From Limnohabitans sp. MORI2 (lineage in GTDB: Bacteria; Pseudomonadota; Gammaproteobacteria; Burkholderiales; Burkholderiaceae_C): 64,000 bases of DNA. The translations under genes and the position numbers were made by a program. This document shows, piece by piece, positions 21,028-29,376 of this stretch. The DNA lies in NCBI RefSeq assembly GCF_027925025.1, contig NZ_AP027058.1:186001-250000 (forward strand). The letters are read 5' to 3'. Numbering within the stretch: position 1 is the first letter of the stretch; each line of letters opens with the position of its first letter. Under the pieces are notes generated by a model. The model was not told where the DNA came from, searched no databases, and saw only the letters and a list, made by a program, of their open reading frames with translations.

Positions 21028-22017
21028 ATGCAAACGAACTTGCTGAAACCAAAAAATATTCACGTCGAGCAATTGGGCCACAACCGCGCCAAAGTGACTT
21101 TGGAGCCGTTTGAGCGTGGCTATGGCCACACGCTGGGTAATGCCCTGCGTCGCGTCTTGTTGTCATCCATGGTTGGCTATGCTGTGACTGAAGTCACCAT
21201 CGCTGGCGTGGTGCACGAATACTCGTCGATCGACGGCGTGCAAGAAGACGTGGTCAACATTTTGTTGAACCTCAAAGGCGTTGTGTTCAAGATGCACAAC
21301 CGCGATGAAGTTACTCTGAGCTTGCGCAAAGACGGCGAAGGTGCTGTGACTGCTGCAGACATCCAAGTGCCTCACGATGTTGAAATCATCAACCCTGAGC
21401 ACGTGATTGCCAACTTGTCACAAGGTGGCAAGATCGACATTCAACTCAAAGTTGAAACAGGCCGTGGCTATGTGCCAGGTACTGTGCGTCGTTATGGCGA
21501 AGAGCCAAGCAAGTCCATCGGCCGTATCGTGTTGGACGCGGCGTTCTCTCCTGTGAGCCGCGTGAGCTACAGCGTTGAAAACGCACGTGTTGAACAACGT
21601 ACTGACCTCGACCGTTTGGTCATGGAAATCGAAACCAACGGTGCGATTTCTGCTGAAGACGCTGTGCGTGCTTCGTCAAAGATTTTGGTCGAGCAACTGG
21701 CTGTGTTCGCTCAGTTGGAAGGCGACGCCATCAACAGCTTGATGAGCGCACCTACGGCAAGCAGCCAAACTTTCGACCCCATCTTGTTGCGCCCTGTCGA
21801 CGAGTTGGAATTGACCGTTCGCTCTGCCAACTGCTTGAAAGCAGAAAACATCTACTACATCGGTGACCTGATTCAGCGCACTGAAAACGAGTTGCTCAAG
21901 ACCCCTAACTTGGGTCGAAAGTCACTCAACGAAATCAAAGAAGTGCTCGCTTCACGCGGCTTGACTTTGGGCATGAAACTCGAAAGCTGGCCACCTGCCG
22001 GTTTAGAGCGTCGTTAA
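21028..22017 (+). CDS. rpoA: DNA-directed RNA polymerase alpha subunit
   Basis: Alpha subunit of 329 aa, full length. The N-terminal assembly domain has [23 protein letters not shown]. The C-terminal domain, which contacts UP elements and activators, covers about residues 245-310 ([18 protein letters not shown], then [20 protein letters not shown]). AGAGGAAA lies before the ATG. Confidence 0.98.
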   Translation: MQTNLLKPKNIHVEQLGHNRAKVTLEPFERGYGHTLGNALRRVLLSSMVGYAVTEVTIAGVVHEYSSIDGVQEDVVNILLNLKGVVFKMHNRDEVTLSLRKDGEGAVTAADIQVPHDVEIINPEHVIANLSQGGKIDIQLKVETGRGYVPGTVRRYGEEPSKSIGRIVLDAAFSPVSRVSYSVENARVEQRTDLDRLVMEIETNGAISAEDAVRASSKILVEQLAVFAQLEGDAINSLMSAPTASSQTFDPILLRPVDELELTVRSANCLKAENIYYIGDLIQRTENELLKTPNLGRKSLNEIKEVLASRGLTLGMKLESWPPAGLERR

Positions 22018-22029
22018 TTCAAAACCACT

Positions 22030-22064
22030 GACTTTTAAAGTCCCCTGGCCGTACCTGATACGGC
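22030..22064 (+). promoter_or_regulatory. Hairpins between rpoA and rplQ
   Basis: A palindrome GACTTTTAAAGTC (22030-22042) is followed by GCCGTA/TACGGC (22048-22064, loop 5), extendable by imperfect G-C pairs. There is no downstream T tract. Together with the hairpins before rpsD and rpoA, the later gaps of the alpha block all carry RNA structure. Confidence 0.35.
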
Positions 22065-22092
22065 GGCCGGCAAAACATCAAAGGAAATCAAA

Positions 22093-22488
22093 ATGCGTCA
22101 CGGTCTCGGACTTCGCAAACTCAACCGCACCAGCTCACATCGTTTGGCGATGTTGCGCAACATGATGAATTCGCTCATCGAGCACGAAGCCATCAAAACA
22201 ACTTTGCCAAAGGCCAAAGAACTGCGCCGCGTGATTGAGCCCATGATCACTTTGGCCAAAGAGCCTACCGTTGCAAACCGCCGCTTGGCCTTCGACCGCT
22301 TGCGCGATCGTGACAGCGTTGTGAAATTGTTCAACGAATTGGGTCCACGTTTCAAGACACGTCCAGGTGGTTACACCCGCATCTTGAAAATGGGTTTCCG
22401 CGTTGGCGACAACGCACCCATGGCTTATGTTGAATTGGTGGACCGCCCAGAAGTTTCTGAGGCTTCTTCTACCGAAACAGCCGCTTAA
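22093..22488 (+). CDS. rplQ: 50S ribosomal protein L17
   Basis: Exit-tunnel protein of 131 aa. [20 protein letters not shown] at the start and [18 protein letters not shown] are diagnostic. It ends the ribosomal block; the last residues (EASSTETAA) are a non-conserved tail. The initiator tRNA gene starts 22 bases after its stop codon. Confidence 0.98.
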   Translation: MRHGLGLRKLNRTSSHRLAMLRNMMNSLIEHEAIKTTLPKAKELRRVIEPMITLAKEPTVANRRLAFDRLRDRDSVVKLFNELGPRFKTRPGGYTRILKMGFRVGDNAPMAYVELVDRPEVSEASSTETAA

Positions 22489-22510
22489 TAGGTTATACTA
22501 ATCCTCTTGA

Positions 22511-22587
<77 letters not shown>

Positions 22588-22593
22588 CTTTAA

Positions 22594-22626
22594 AACGCCC
22601 GCTGAATTTATTCAGTGGGCGTTTTT
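22594..22626 (+). terminator. Rho-independent terminator after the initiator tRNA
   Basis: A 12-base stem ACGCCCGCTGAA (22595-22606) pairs with TTCAGTGGGCGT (22611-22622), with one G-U pair and a TTTA loop, and is followed by T residues to 22626. It closes the ribosomal/tRNA transcription unit and ends 16 bases before the next gene's ATG. Confidence 0.85.
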
Positions 22627-22642
22627 CTTGGAAAATTCACAC

Positions 22643-23509
22643 ATGGAAATCAGCCGTGTCGAGGCCTTGTCGCAACGTATCGTGCAAAGCTATGCATGGG
22701 GTGATGCCGTTTGGCATGTGTGGGGCTCGATGAAGGCCTCTGCAGCGCCTACGAATGCCGATGTGGCCAATGGTGGTCATCAGCCCTTGCAACGTCCGCT
22801 CGTGCTGTTGCACGGCGGCTCCGGCAGCTGGACGCATTGGCTGCGCAATGTCGAGCATTTCGCCGAGCATCGTGAAGTCTGGGCACTAGACATTCCAGGT
22901 TTCGGAGATTCCAGTTTGCCAGCAGGCGTGACAGATGCGGATGGCTTGGTGCCTTACCTCGCAGACATTCTCACGCAATCATTTCATGGCCAAGCTGTCG
23001 ATGTCCTGGGCTTCTCCTTTGGCGGCATGACAGCAGGATTGGTGGCTGCTGAATACCCTGCGCTGATTCGCCAGCTCATTTTGGTGGGCGCCCCAGGCTT
23101 GGGGCTGTTTGGCAAAGAGTTACCTATGCGAGGTATGACACCGAACATGGATAAGGCCGCCCAGCGCGATGTGCACAGACACAACCTGAACACCATGATG
23201 TTTGTTCATCCTGAGAGCGTGACAGAGGAAGTGATCGATTTGCAAGAAGCGAATGTGGCGCGCGATCGATTGCGCCGACGACGCATCGCGCGCACCCATG
23301 TCTTGGCCCAAGCCCAAACGCGGTGGGCGTGCCCAGTGCATGGCGTGTGGGCAGCGTCGGATGCTTTGTACAAAGACAACTTGATGCAAGTGCCACAAGT
23401 GCTTTCTCGCTTAACAACATTCAGCGTCGTGCCCAACGCCGGTCATTGGGTGATGTTTGAAAACCCACAAGCCTTCCATGCCGCTGTTGAACCTTTGCTA
23501 GGAGAATGA
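22643..23509 (+). CDS. Alpha/beta-hydrolase
   Basis: Soluble hydrolase of 288 aa. The oxyanion-hole block VLLHGGSGSWTHW lies near residue 60, the nucleophile elbow is GFSFGGM and the catalytic histidine is in NAGHWVMFENPQ near the C-terminus. The overall pattern resembles C-C-bond hydrolases and esterases of the MhpC type. The substrate cannot be named. I chose the ATG at 22643 rather than the TTG at 22628 because the latter lies against the terminator. A DUF1840 gene follows by four bases, so the two are probably co-transcribed. Confidence 0.8.
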   Translation: MEISRVEALSQRIVQSYAWGDAVWHVWGSMKASAAPTNADVANGGHQPLQRPLVLLHGGSGSWTHWLRNVEHFAEHREVWALDIPGFGDSSLPAGVTDADGLVPYLADILTQSFHGQAVDVLGFSFGGMTAGLVAAEYPALIRQLILVGAPGLGLFGKELPMRGMTPNMDKAAQRDVHRHNLNTMMFVHPESVTEEVIDLQEANVARDRLRRRRIARTHVLAQAQTRWACPVHGVWAASDALYKDNLMQVPQVLSRLTTFSVVPNAGHWVMFENPQAFHAAVEPLLGE

Positions 23510-23513
23510 AGCC

Positions 23514-23849
23514 ATGCTGTACAAATTCAAATCCAAAGCCACGGGCGACCTCATCATGCTGGAGCCTCAAGGAAAGCACATCCTCCAACTCATTGGCAAA
23601 GAGCCGGGCGCGAAAGGCATCATCTTGCCCAGTGAAATGATGGCTGCCATTGACGCCTTGAATGCGGCCGTCGCACAAGAAGAGCTGGCCATTCAAGCGG
23701 CGAAAGAGGCAAGCAAAAGTGATGGTGAAGTTAGTGCACCAGCAACTGATGGTCCGCGCACCATCAGTTTGAAACAACGCGTCGTGCCCTTCATCGACAT
23801 GCTGCGTCGCGCACATGCCGAAGACAAAGAGGTTGTCTGGGGTGTTTGA
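23514..23849 (+). CDS. DUF1840-family small protein, function unknown
   Basis: A 111 aa cytoplasmic protein matching, by pattern, the betaproteobacterial DUF1840 family (MLYKFKSKATGDLIMLEPQG, then IGKEPGAKGIILPSEMMAA). The middle, about residues 70-80, is a low-conservation linker, and the end PFIDMLRRAHAEDKEVVWGV is family-like. No catalytic motif is visible. It is wedged between an alpha/beta-hydrolase and a SrkA-like kinase, overlapping the latter's start. Confidence 0.8.
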   Translation: MLYKFKSKATGDLIMLEPQGKHILQLIGKEPGAKGIILPSEMMAAIDALNAAVAQEELAIQAAKEASKSDGEVSAPATDGPRTISLKQRVVPFIDMLRRAHAEDKEVVWGV

Positions 23850-24846
23850 CAACGCGGGCAAGCCTCACGCCTACGAAGCGCTGACGCCCGATGTGGTGCT
23901 CGATGCGCTCTCCGATTTAGGGCTAGAGGTCGATGGTCGCCTCACGGCACTCAGCTCCTACGAAAACCGTGTTTATCAAGCGATGCTGGATGACAACAGC
24001 TCGGTGGTGGCCAAGTTTTACAGGCCAGAGCGTTGGAGCGATGCGCAAATCTTGGAAGAGCATAGTTTTGCGGCGGAGCTGATGGCTGAAGAAGTGCCTT
24101 TGGTGGGCCCCCTCAATTTACAAGGTAACACCTTGCACCACGCGCATGGATTTGCATTCAGTGTCAGTCCGCGTCGAGGTGGGCGCATGCCAGAACTAGA
24201 CGATGCAGAAGTGTTGGAGTGGGTTGGGCGCTTCATCGCGCGTATTCATAACGTCGGAGCTCAGCAAAAATTTGAATCGCGTCCGACGCTGGATGTGAAC
24301 ACATTTGCCATCGATTCGCGCGACTGGCTGATCGAGCAGCGCATCATCCCCATGGATCAGCAAACCGAATGGCTGGCCGTGTGCAATCAAGCCATTGACA
24401 TCGCACAAGAAAAATTCGCCGCGCATCCTGCGCTGCACATTCGCTTGCATGGTGACTGTCATCCCGGCAATATTTTGTGGACCCCCACAGAGCTGCCGAA
24501 CGGTGGCCCACACTTTGTCGACCTTGACGATGCTCGCATGGGGCCCGCCATTCAAGACTTGTGGATGCTGCTCAGTGGCGAGCGTGCGCAACGTACGCAA
24601 CAACTCTCCATGCTGTTAGATGGCTACGAGCAAATGCGTGAGCTCAATCGCAGCGAACTCGCACTGATTGAGCCCTTGCGCACGTTGCGATTGATCCACT
24701 ACAGCGCGTGGCTGGCCAGACGCAAAGACGACCCCGCCTTTGCGCAGCACTTCTCATGGTTTGGCAGCAGCGACTATTGGGCGGGGCAAGCGCACATGCT
24801 GGTGGAGCAATGCGAAGCCATGCAAGAAGAACCGCTCTACATTTAA
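23842..24846 (+). CDS. srkA: SrkA-like stress-response kinase (YihE family)
   Basis: Protein kinase of about 334 aa related to E. coli SrkA/YihE, which protects stressed cells from death. SYENRVYQ, VVAKFYRPERWSDAQILEEH, RLHGDCHPGNILW (catalytic loop) and FVDLDDARMGPAIQDLWMLL (metal site) match the family closely. I prefer the GTG at 23842, preceded nine bases earlier by AAGAGG and giving an N-terminus comparable to E. coli; an ATG at 23815 in the same frame is the alternative. Either start overlaps the DUF1840 gene. Its stop codon overlaps the stop of the convergent HAD gene. Confidence 0.9.
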   Translation: MFDNAGKPHAYEALTPDVVLDALSDLGLEVDGRLTALSSYENRVYQAMLDDNSSVVAKFYRPERWSDAQILEEHSFAAELMAEEVPLVGPLNLQGNTLHHAHGFAFSVSPRRGGRMPELDDAEVLEWVGRFIARIHNVGAQQKFESRPTLDVNTFAIDSRDWLIEQRIIPMDQQTEWLAVCNQAIDIAQEKFAAHPALHIRLHGDCHPGNILWTPTELPNGGPHFVDLDDARMGPAIQDLWMLLSGERAQRTQQLSMLLDGYEQMRELNRSELALIEPLRTLRLIHYSAWLARRKDDPAFAQHFSWFGSSDYWAGQAHMLVEQCEAMQEEPLYI

Positions 24847-25583
24847 CAGCCGAGCAAATCGGCTAATGCGTGCATGTCACGCGCATGCAAATCGTTGCCA
24901 GGCTGAGGCGATACATCTTTAGGCTGAGCCACACCAAACTCGAAAGGGCGCTCAATGTAGGCGGTGCGCAAGCCGCAAGCGCGAGCGCCCTGCAAGTCGT
25001 CATGGTGCGCTGCACACAGCATGACTTGGTGGGGTTGCAAGTCGAATGTCGAAGCCACACCCAGATAGGTCGCGGGGTCAGGCTTGTAGGCGCGGAACAC
25101 CTCAGCGGACAACACACAGTCCCAAGGTAAACCTGCTCGCTTGGCCATGTTGGTGAGTAAACCGATATTGCCGTTTGAGAGTGAACAAATGGTGAATTTC
25201 TTTTTTAGCCTCAACAGGCCTGCCACGCTGTCTGGCCAAGCGTCTAAGCGGTGCCACACGCGATTGAGGTGAACGCGCTCAGCTTCGGATAAATGAGCCA
25301 AGCCAAATTTGGGTAACAAATCTTCCAGAATCAATCGGTGTAGATCGTCAATGCGTGTCCAGCCCAATTCGCCAGAGCGCACGCGAGTCATGGCCGGTTG
25401 ATAGCCCGCACGCCAAGCCAAGGCAAATGCATTGGCATCCACCGACGGATACAACGCTTGTATCTCGCGCACGATGCTGCCGTGCCAATCAACCACGGTG
25501 CCAAAAATGTCAAAGGCCAACACCTGCGTGCTGGCCTTCAAGTCGTCTAAAGACGCGGGGTGGGGTGTGTCCATGTGTGTCAT
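24843..25583 (-). CDS. HAD-family haloacid dehalogenase, type II
   Basis: Predicted (S)-2-haloacid dehalogenase of 246 aa. Motif I with the nucleophilic aspartate is FDIFGTVVDWHGS, motif II is CSLSNGN, motif III lysine is in YKPDP and motif IV is AAHHDDLQGARACG, all as in type II L-2-haloacid dehalogenases. True physiological substrates of such proteins are often not halogenated, so activity on haloacids is a family-based expectation. A second in-frame ATG at 25574 is possible. It lies just downstream of htpG on the same strand, separated by ten bases. Confidence 0.85.
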   Translation of the reverse strand: MTHMDTPHPASLDDLKASTQVLAFDIFGTVVDWHGSIVREIQALYPSVDANAFALAWRAGYQPAMTRVRSGELGWTRIDDLHRLILEDLLPKFGLAHLSEAERVHLNRVWHRLDAWPDSVAGLLRLKKKFTICSLSNGNIGLLTNMAKRAGLPWDCVLSAEVFRAYKPDPATYLGVASTFDLQPHQVMLCAAHHDDLQGARACGLRTAYIERPFEFGVAQPKDVSPQPGNDLHARDMHALADLLGC

Positions 25584-25593
25584 GGACCGTGTT

Positions 25594-27555
25594 TTACACC
25601 AAGAGTGCGTTCACCCGTTTCACATAGGCGGCAGGGTCTTCAGGCAAACCACCTTCAGCCAACAAGGCTTGGTCAAACAAGATGTGCGCCAAGTCGTTGA
25701 AATTGGGGTTGGCGTCGCCGCTGAGCTTCTTCACCAAGGCGTGCTCTGCATTCACTTCCAAGATAGGCTTCATCTCGGGGGCTTGCTGGCCAGCTTGTTT
25801 GAGCATGCGAGCAAGTTGCATCGACATGCCGTGGTCTTTCACCACCAAGCAAGCGGGGGAATCGACCAAGCGGGTGGTCACACGCACATCGTCGGCTTTG
25901 TCTTTCAGGGCTTCTTTGAGTTTTGCCAACACAGGCTTGAAAGCTTCTGCCGCATCTTCGGCTGCTTTCTTCTCTGCCTCATCTTGCAACTTGCCCAAGT
26001 CCACCGCGCCTTTGGCCACAGACTGCAATGGGGTGCCATCAAACTCGTGCACAAAGTTCAATGCCCACTCGTCCACGCGGTCGGTCATCAGCAACACCTC
26101 GATGCCCTTTTTGCGGAACACTTCGAGCTGTGGGCTGTTCTTGGCCGCAGCCAATGTGTCAGCGGTGATGTAGTAAATGGCCTCTTGGCCTTCTTTCATG
26201 CGAGCTTTGTAGTCGGCGAATGACACGCTCACGGCATCGGTAGAGGTGCTGGCAAAGCGCAGCAACTTGGCAATCTTGTCTTTGTTGGCAAAGTCTTCGC
26301 CCAAGCCTTCTTTGAGCACTGCGCCGAACTCAGCGTAGAACTGGCTGTACTTACCTTCTTTGGCTTTGTCTTCATCGCTCAAGACGTCCGTCACGCCATC
26401 GTCGCCAGCTACGGGCGCTTTGTCGTACTTGGCTAAGTCTTCGAGCACGGCCAACACGCGGCGTGTGTTGCCTTCGCGAATGGCTTTGACGTCGCGGCTT
26501 TCTTGCAGCAACTCGCGGCTCACGTTCAGTGGCAAGTCGGCTGAGTCCACCACGCCCTTGATGAAGCGCAGGTAAGAGGGCATCAAGGCCTCTGCGTCGT
26601 CCATGATGAACACGCGTTTCACGTACAGCTTCAAGCCCGCTTTCTTGTCGCGGTTGAACAAGTCCATCGGAGCCTTAGCGGGGATGTAAAGCAGCTGCGT
26701 GTATTCGGTGCTGCCTTCCACACGGTTGTGGCTCCAAGCCAAGGGTGCTTCAAAGTCGTGGCTAATGTGCTTGTAAAACTCTGCGTGCTGCTCTGCAGTC
26801 ACATCTTTTTTGGGGCGTGCCCACAAAGCGTTGGCTTGGTTGACGGTTTCCCATTCGTCAGTCAGCACCATCTCGCCCGGCTGGTCGTTTTCGCCTTCTT
26901 TCCATTCTTCTTTGCGCATGCGGATGGGCAAAGAAATGTGGTCTGAGTATTTGTTGATGACGGCCTTGAGTTTCCAAGCGCTCAGGTATTCCTCGGCATC
27001 GTCACGCAAGTGCAAGATGATCTTGGTGCCGCGCTCGGCTTGGGTGATGGTTTCCACCTCAAAGTCGCCCGTGCCTGTGCTGCTCCAGCGCACGCCCTCT
27101 TCGGCCTTGAGGCCTGCACGGCGTGACTCCACCGTGATGCGGTCTGCCACGATGTAGCCTGAGTAAAAGCCCACACCAAACTGGCCAATCAAAGCGCCTT
27201 GGTCTTTGGCGTTGGCTTTGTCGTCACTGCTGAGCTTGCCCATGAACTCGCGTGTGCCGCTCTTGGCGATGGTGCCCAAGTGGGCAATGGCTTCCTCTTG
27301 ACTCATGCCAATGCCGTTGTCGGCAATGGTCAAGGTGCGGGCTGCTTTGTCAAAGCTCACGCGCACTTCGAGTTCGGCATTGCCTTCAAACAGTGCATCG
27401 TTGTTCAGACCTTCATAGCGCAGCTTGTCGCACGCGTCCGAGGCGTTGGACACCAGCTCGCGCAAAAAGATTTCTTTGTTGGAATACAGCGAATGCGTCA
27501 CCAAGTGCAAGAGTTGGGACACTTCGGCTTGGAATGCGTGGGTTTGTTTGGTCAT
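25594..27555 (-). CDS. htpG: Chaperone HtpG (Hsp90)
   Basis: Hsp90 chaperone of 653 aa. The N-terminal ATPase carries [27 protein letters not shown] and [15 protein letters not shown]. The middle domain includes [19 protein letters not shown], and the C-terminal dimerisation domain ends near the HALVKKL-type sequence. A candidate heat-shock (sigma32) promoter lies 39-65 bases upstream, overlapping the terminator of the preceding pseudouridine synthase gene. Confidence 0.98.
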   Translation of the reverse strand: MTKQTHAFQAEVSQLLHLVTHSLYSNKEIFLRELVSNASDACDKLRYEGLNNDALFEGNAELEVRVSFDKAARTLTIADNGIGMSQEEAIAHLGTIAKSGTREFMGKLSSDDKANAKDQGALIGQFGVGFYSGYIVADRITVESRRAGLKAEEGVRWSSTGTGDFEVETITQAERGTKIILHLRDDAEEYLSAWKLKAVINKYSDHISLPIRMRKEEWKEGENDQPGEMVLTDEWETVNQANALWARPKKDVTAEQHAEFYKHISHDFEAPLAWSHNRVEGSTEYTQLLYIPAKAPMDLFNRDKKAGLKLYVKRVFIMDDAEALMPSYLRFIKGVVDSADLPLNVSRELLQESRDVKAIREGNTRRVLAVLEDLAKYDKAPVAGDDGVTDVLSDEDKAKEGKYSQFYAEFGAVLKEGLGEDFANKDKIAKLLRFASTSTDAVSVSFADYKARMKEGQEAIYYITADTLAAAKNSPQLEVFRKKGIEVLLMTDRVDEWALNFVHEFDGTPLQSVAKGAVDLGKLQDEAEKKAAEDAAEAFKPVLAKLKEALKDKADDVRVTTRLVDSPACLVVKDHGMSMQLARMLKQAGQQAPEMKPILEVNAEHALVKKLSGDANPNFNDLAHILFDQALLAEGGLPEDPAAYVKRVNALLV

Positions 27556-27575
27556 GGTTTCAAAAACTAAATTAC

Positions 27576-27606
27576 AAAAAACAACGCCCCGAGATGTGGG
27601 GCGTTG
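27576..27606 (-). terminator. Terminator of the pseudouridine-synthase gene
   Basis: On the minus strand a nine-base perfect stem CAACGCCCC (27606-27598) pairs with GGGGCGTTG (27590-27582) around a seven-base loop, followed by six T residues. It lies between the pseudouridine synthase gene and htpG and would isolate htpG from read-through. It overlaps the -10 element of the proposed heat-shock promoter. Confidence 0.8.
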
Positions 27607-27620
27607 GCCTAGATTTCAAG
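27594..27620 (-). promoter_or_regulatory. Candidate sigma32 heat-shock promoter of htpG
   Basis: On the minus strand, CTTGAAA (27620-27614) is followed after 12 bases by CCCCACAT (27601-27594). The sigma32 consensus is CTTGAAA, a spacer of roughly 12-17 bases, then CCCCATnT, so the -35 is exact and the -10 close. Transcription would start near 27587, about 32 bases before the htpG ATG. htpG is a classical sigma32 target in E. coli. Confidence 0.65.
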
Positions 27621-27625
27621 AGGGG

Positions 27626-28483
27626 TTAAAAACGTTCATGTGCCCCAAGGTAGCGCCACTGCCCCGCAGGCAGTTGACCCAGCTGCACGCGCCCAATACG
27701 GATGCGCTTGAGGCCGACCACCTGAAGGCCCACTTGTTCGCACATGCGGCGAATTTGGCGCTTTTTGCCTTCGGTCAGTACAAAGCGGAGTTGCTCTGGG
27801 TTTTGCCATTCCACTTGTGCGCGCTTGAGGGGTTTGCCGTCTAGGCTCAATCCGTGGCGCAAGCGTTCGAGTTGGGCTTTGGGAAACACGGCTTGCACGT
27901 TGTTGGTCACGCGGTCGTGGTCGCCGATGGCGCTGAGTTGGTTGGCTCTGCCGCCATACGTGGCCGATGCGGCAGTGGCTGCGGCGGTGTTTTCGTGGCC
28001 GGTGTAGGTCACGCGCACCAAGTATTCTTTTTCCATCTCCGAGTCTTCGCCAATCAATTGGCGAGCCACTCGACCGTCTTGCGTCAACACCAACAAGCCC
28101 GTGGAGTCGATGTCGAGTCGGCCCGATGGGGCGAGGCTGCGCAGCTGGGTGGGCGAGAAGCGTCGCTTTGACGAGTCACCCGCCCAATGTGTGCGTGGGT
28201 TAATCAACATGATGGCAGGCTCATGCCCGTCTTCGGCTTGCCCGCTCACATAGCCCATGGGCTTGTGAAGCAGAACAGTGACTTGTGTGTCTTGGTGGCC
28301 TTTGGCGCGTGGGTCTACCTCTACGCGGTCTTTGGGGCCAACCTTCACGCCCATTTCGGCAGGGCGGCCATTGACCAACACCCAACCTTGCTCAATCCAC
28401 GCATCGGCCTCGCGGCGTGAGCACAGGCCGAGTTCGGCCATGCGTTTGTTGAGGCGAATGAGTTCTGAGGGGGTGTCTGACAT
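27626..28483 (-). CDS. RsuA/RluF-type rRNA pseudouridine synthase
   Basis: Converts a uridine in ribosomal RNA to pseudouridine. In the 285 aa protein, residues about 8-70 are an S4-type RNA-binding domain ([22 protein letters not shown]), and the catalytic aspartate sits in [13 protein letters not shown]. The C-terminal block [19 protein letters not shown] is typical of the family. It looks closest to RluF (23S U2604), but RluB, RluE and RsuA share the motifs and I do not assign the target. A 27 aa [20 protein letters not shown] insert follows the catalytic region. Confidence 0.88.
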   Translation of the reverse strand: MSDTPSELIRLNKRMAELGLCSRREADAWIEQGWVLVNGRPAEMGVKVGPKDRVEVDPRAKGHQDTQVTVLLHKPMGYVSGQAEDGHEPAIMLINPRTHWAGDSSKRRFSPTQLRSLAPSGRLDIDSTGLLVLTQDGRVARQLIGEDSEMEKEYLVRVTYTGHENTAAATAASATYGGRANQLSAIGDHDRVTNNVQAVFPKAQLERLRHGLSLDGKPLKRAQVEWQNPEQLRFVLTEGKKRQIRRMCEQVGLQVVGLKRIRIGRVQLGQLPAGQWRYLGAHERF

Positions 28484-28495
28484 AAGGGGTGAATT

Positions 28496-29203
28496 TTAAG
28501 TGCCGCTGGCGCGTAAGGCCGCCAAATTCAGCACACGCATGCCGCCGTATTCAATGCGAATCGCGCCTTGTTCCTCTAGGCGGTTGAGCGCCACATTCAC
28601 GCGCTGGCGCGACAAGCCCACCAGGTAGGCCAGCTCTTGCTGTGTGATGCGCAACACCTCACCGACACCAGGGTAGAGCGTGGGGTTAAACAGCGTAGCC
28701 AAGTTGCGTGCCACGCGTACATCGGGGTCGGTGGAGCGATCAATTTCACGCGCTTCGATGAATTGCGCTAAGCGTTCGTTGAGTTGGTTCATCACGAAAC
28801 GGTTAAATCCAATCGAGTTGTCGAGCAGCCAATGAAACGTGTCCACAGGAATGCCCGCCACCACACTGTGTCGTAACGCCATGATGTTGTAGCGATAAGT
28901 CTCGCGCTTGATGGCAGTGCCTTCGCCAAACCAACCGCCAGGGGGCACGCCTGTGAAGGTGATTGTGCGGCCGCTGGCGCTGTCAGTGCTCATCTTCAGC
29001 AAGCCTTCCACCACGCCAAACCAAAAGGTGGCTTGACGGCCCATGCGACAGACATAGTCGCCAGGCATGGGGTCGCTCACCACCACTTGTGACTCGATGC
29101 GTTTGCGCTCGCTCGGCGTTAACAAAGCAAGCCATGGAATGGCCGCCAACTCTGTGGGCGTTGCACTGCGTCGGCGTTGGTAAACACTTGGGGGTTGTGC
29201 CAT
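28496..29203 (-). CDS. Crp/Fnr-family transcriptional regulator
   Basis: Regulator of 235 aa with a cNMP-type effector domain (about residues 40-135, including GVVEGLLKMSTDSASGRTITF and PPGGWFGEGTAIKRE) and a Crp helix-turn-helix near 187-215 (TQQELAYLVGLSRQRVNVALNRLEEQG). No Fe-S cysteine set is present. It is divergent from the acyl-CoA synthetase/Liv transporter operon across a 173-base gap containing an 18-base perfect palindrome, which makes it a candidate regulator of that operon. Confidence 0.88.
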   Translation of the reverse strand: MAQPPSVYQRRRSATPTELAAIPWLALLTPSERKRIESQVVVSDPMPGDYVCRMGRQATFWFGVVEGLLKMSTDSASGRTITFTGVPPGGWFGEGTAIKRETYRYNIMALRHSVVAGIPVDTFHWLLDNSIGFNRFVMNQLNERLAQFIEAREIDRSTDPDVRVARNLATLFNPTLYPGVGEVLRITQQELAYLVGLSRQRVNVALNRLEEQGAIRIEYGGMRVLNLAALRASGT

Positions 29204-29262
29204 AAATGCTGATCAAGTCAAAAGTTTTATTGGGGTAATCACTTCTCAGTGTCTACCCTAGA

Positions 29263-29280
29263 TTGTCGTCGAAACGACAA
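29263..29280. promoter_or_regulatory. Perfect palindrome in the divergent Crp/Fnr - acyl-CoA synthetase gap
   Basis: TTGTCGTCGAAACGACAA is a perfect dyad (7-base arms, 4-base centre). Crp/Fnr proteins bind dyads of this general shape (for example TTGAT-N4-ATCAA), so it could be the operator of the neighbouring regulator. The remaining bases of the 29204-29376 gap show no gene and only weak promoter-like sequences. Confidence 0.45.
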
Positions 29281-29376
29281 CTTGGCGTCAAATGCGGGCC
29301 TACGATCGCGCCAACATCAGAAACGCGTCACGTATGCGTCATGGTTTTTTGTCGACACACAAAGCAAGGATTCGGA

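Noticed and set aside
25432..26223. A 263-codon plus-strand frame over the start of the HAD gene and the end of htpG
   Set aside because: It mirrors the codon pattern of htpG and has no recognisable motif or ribosome binding site.
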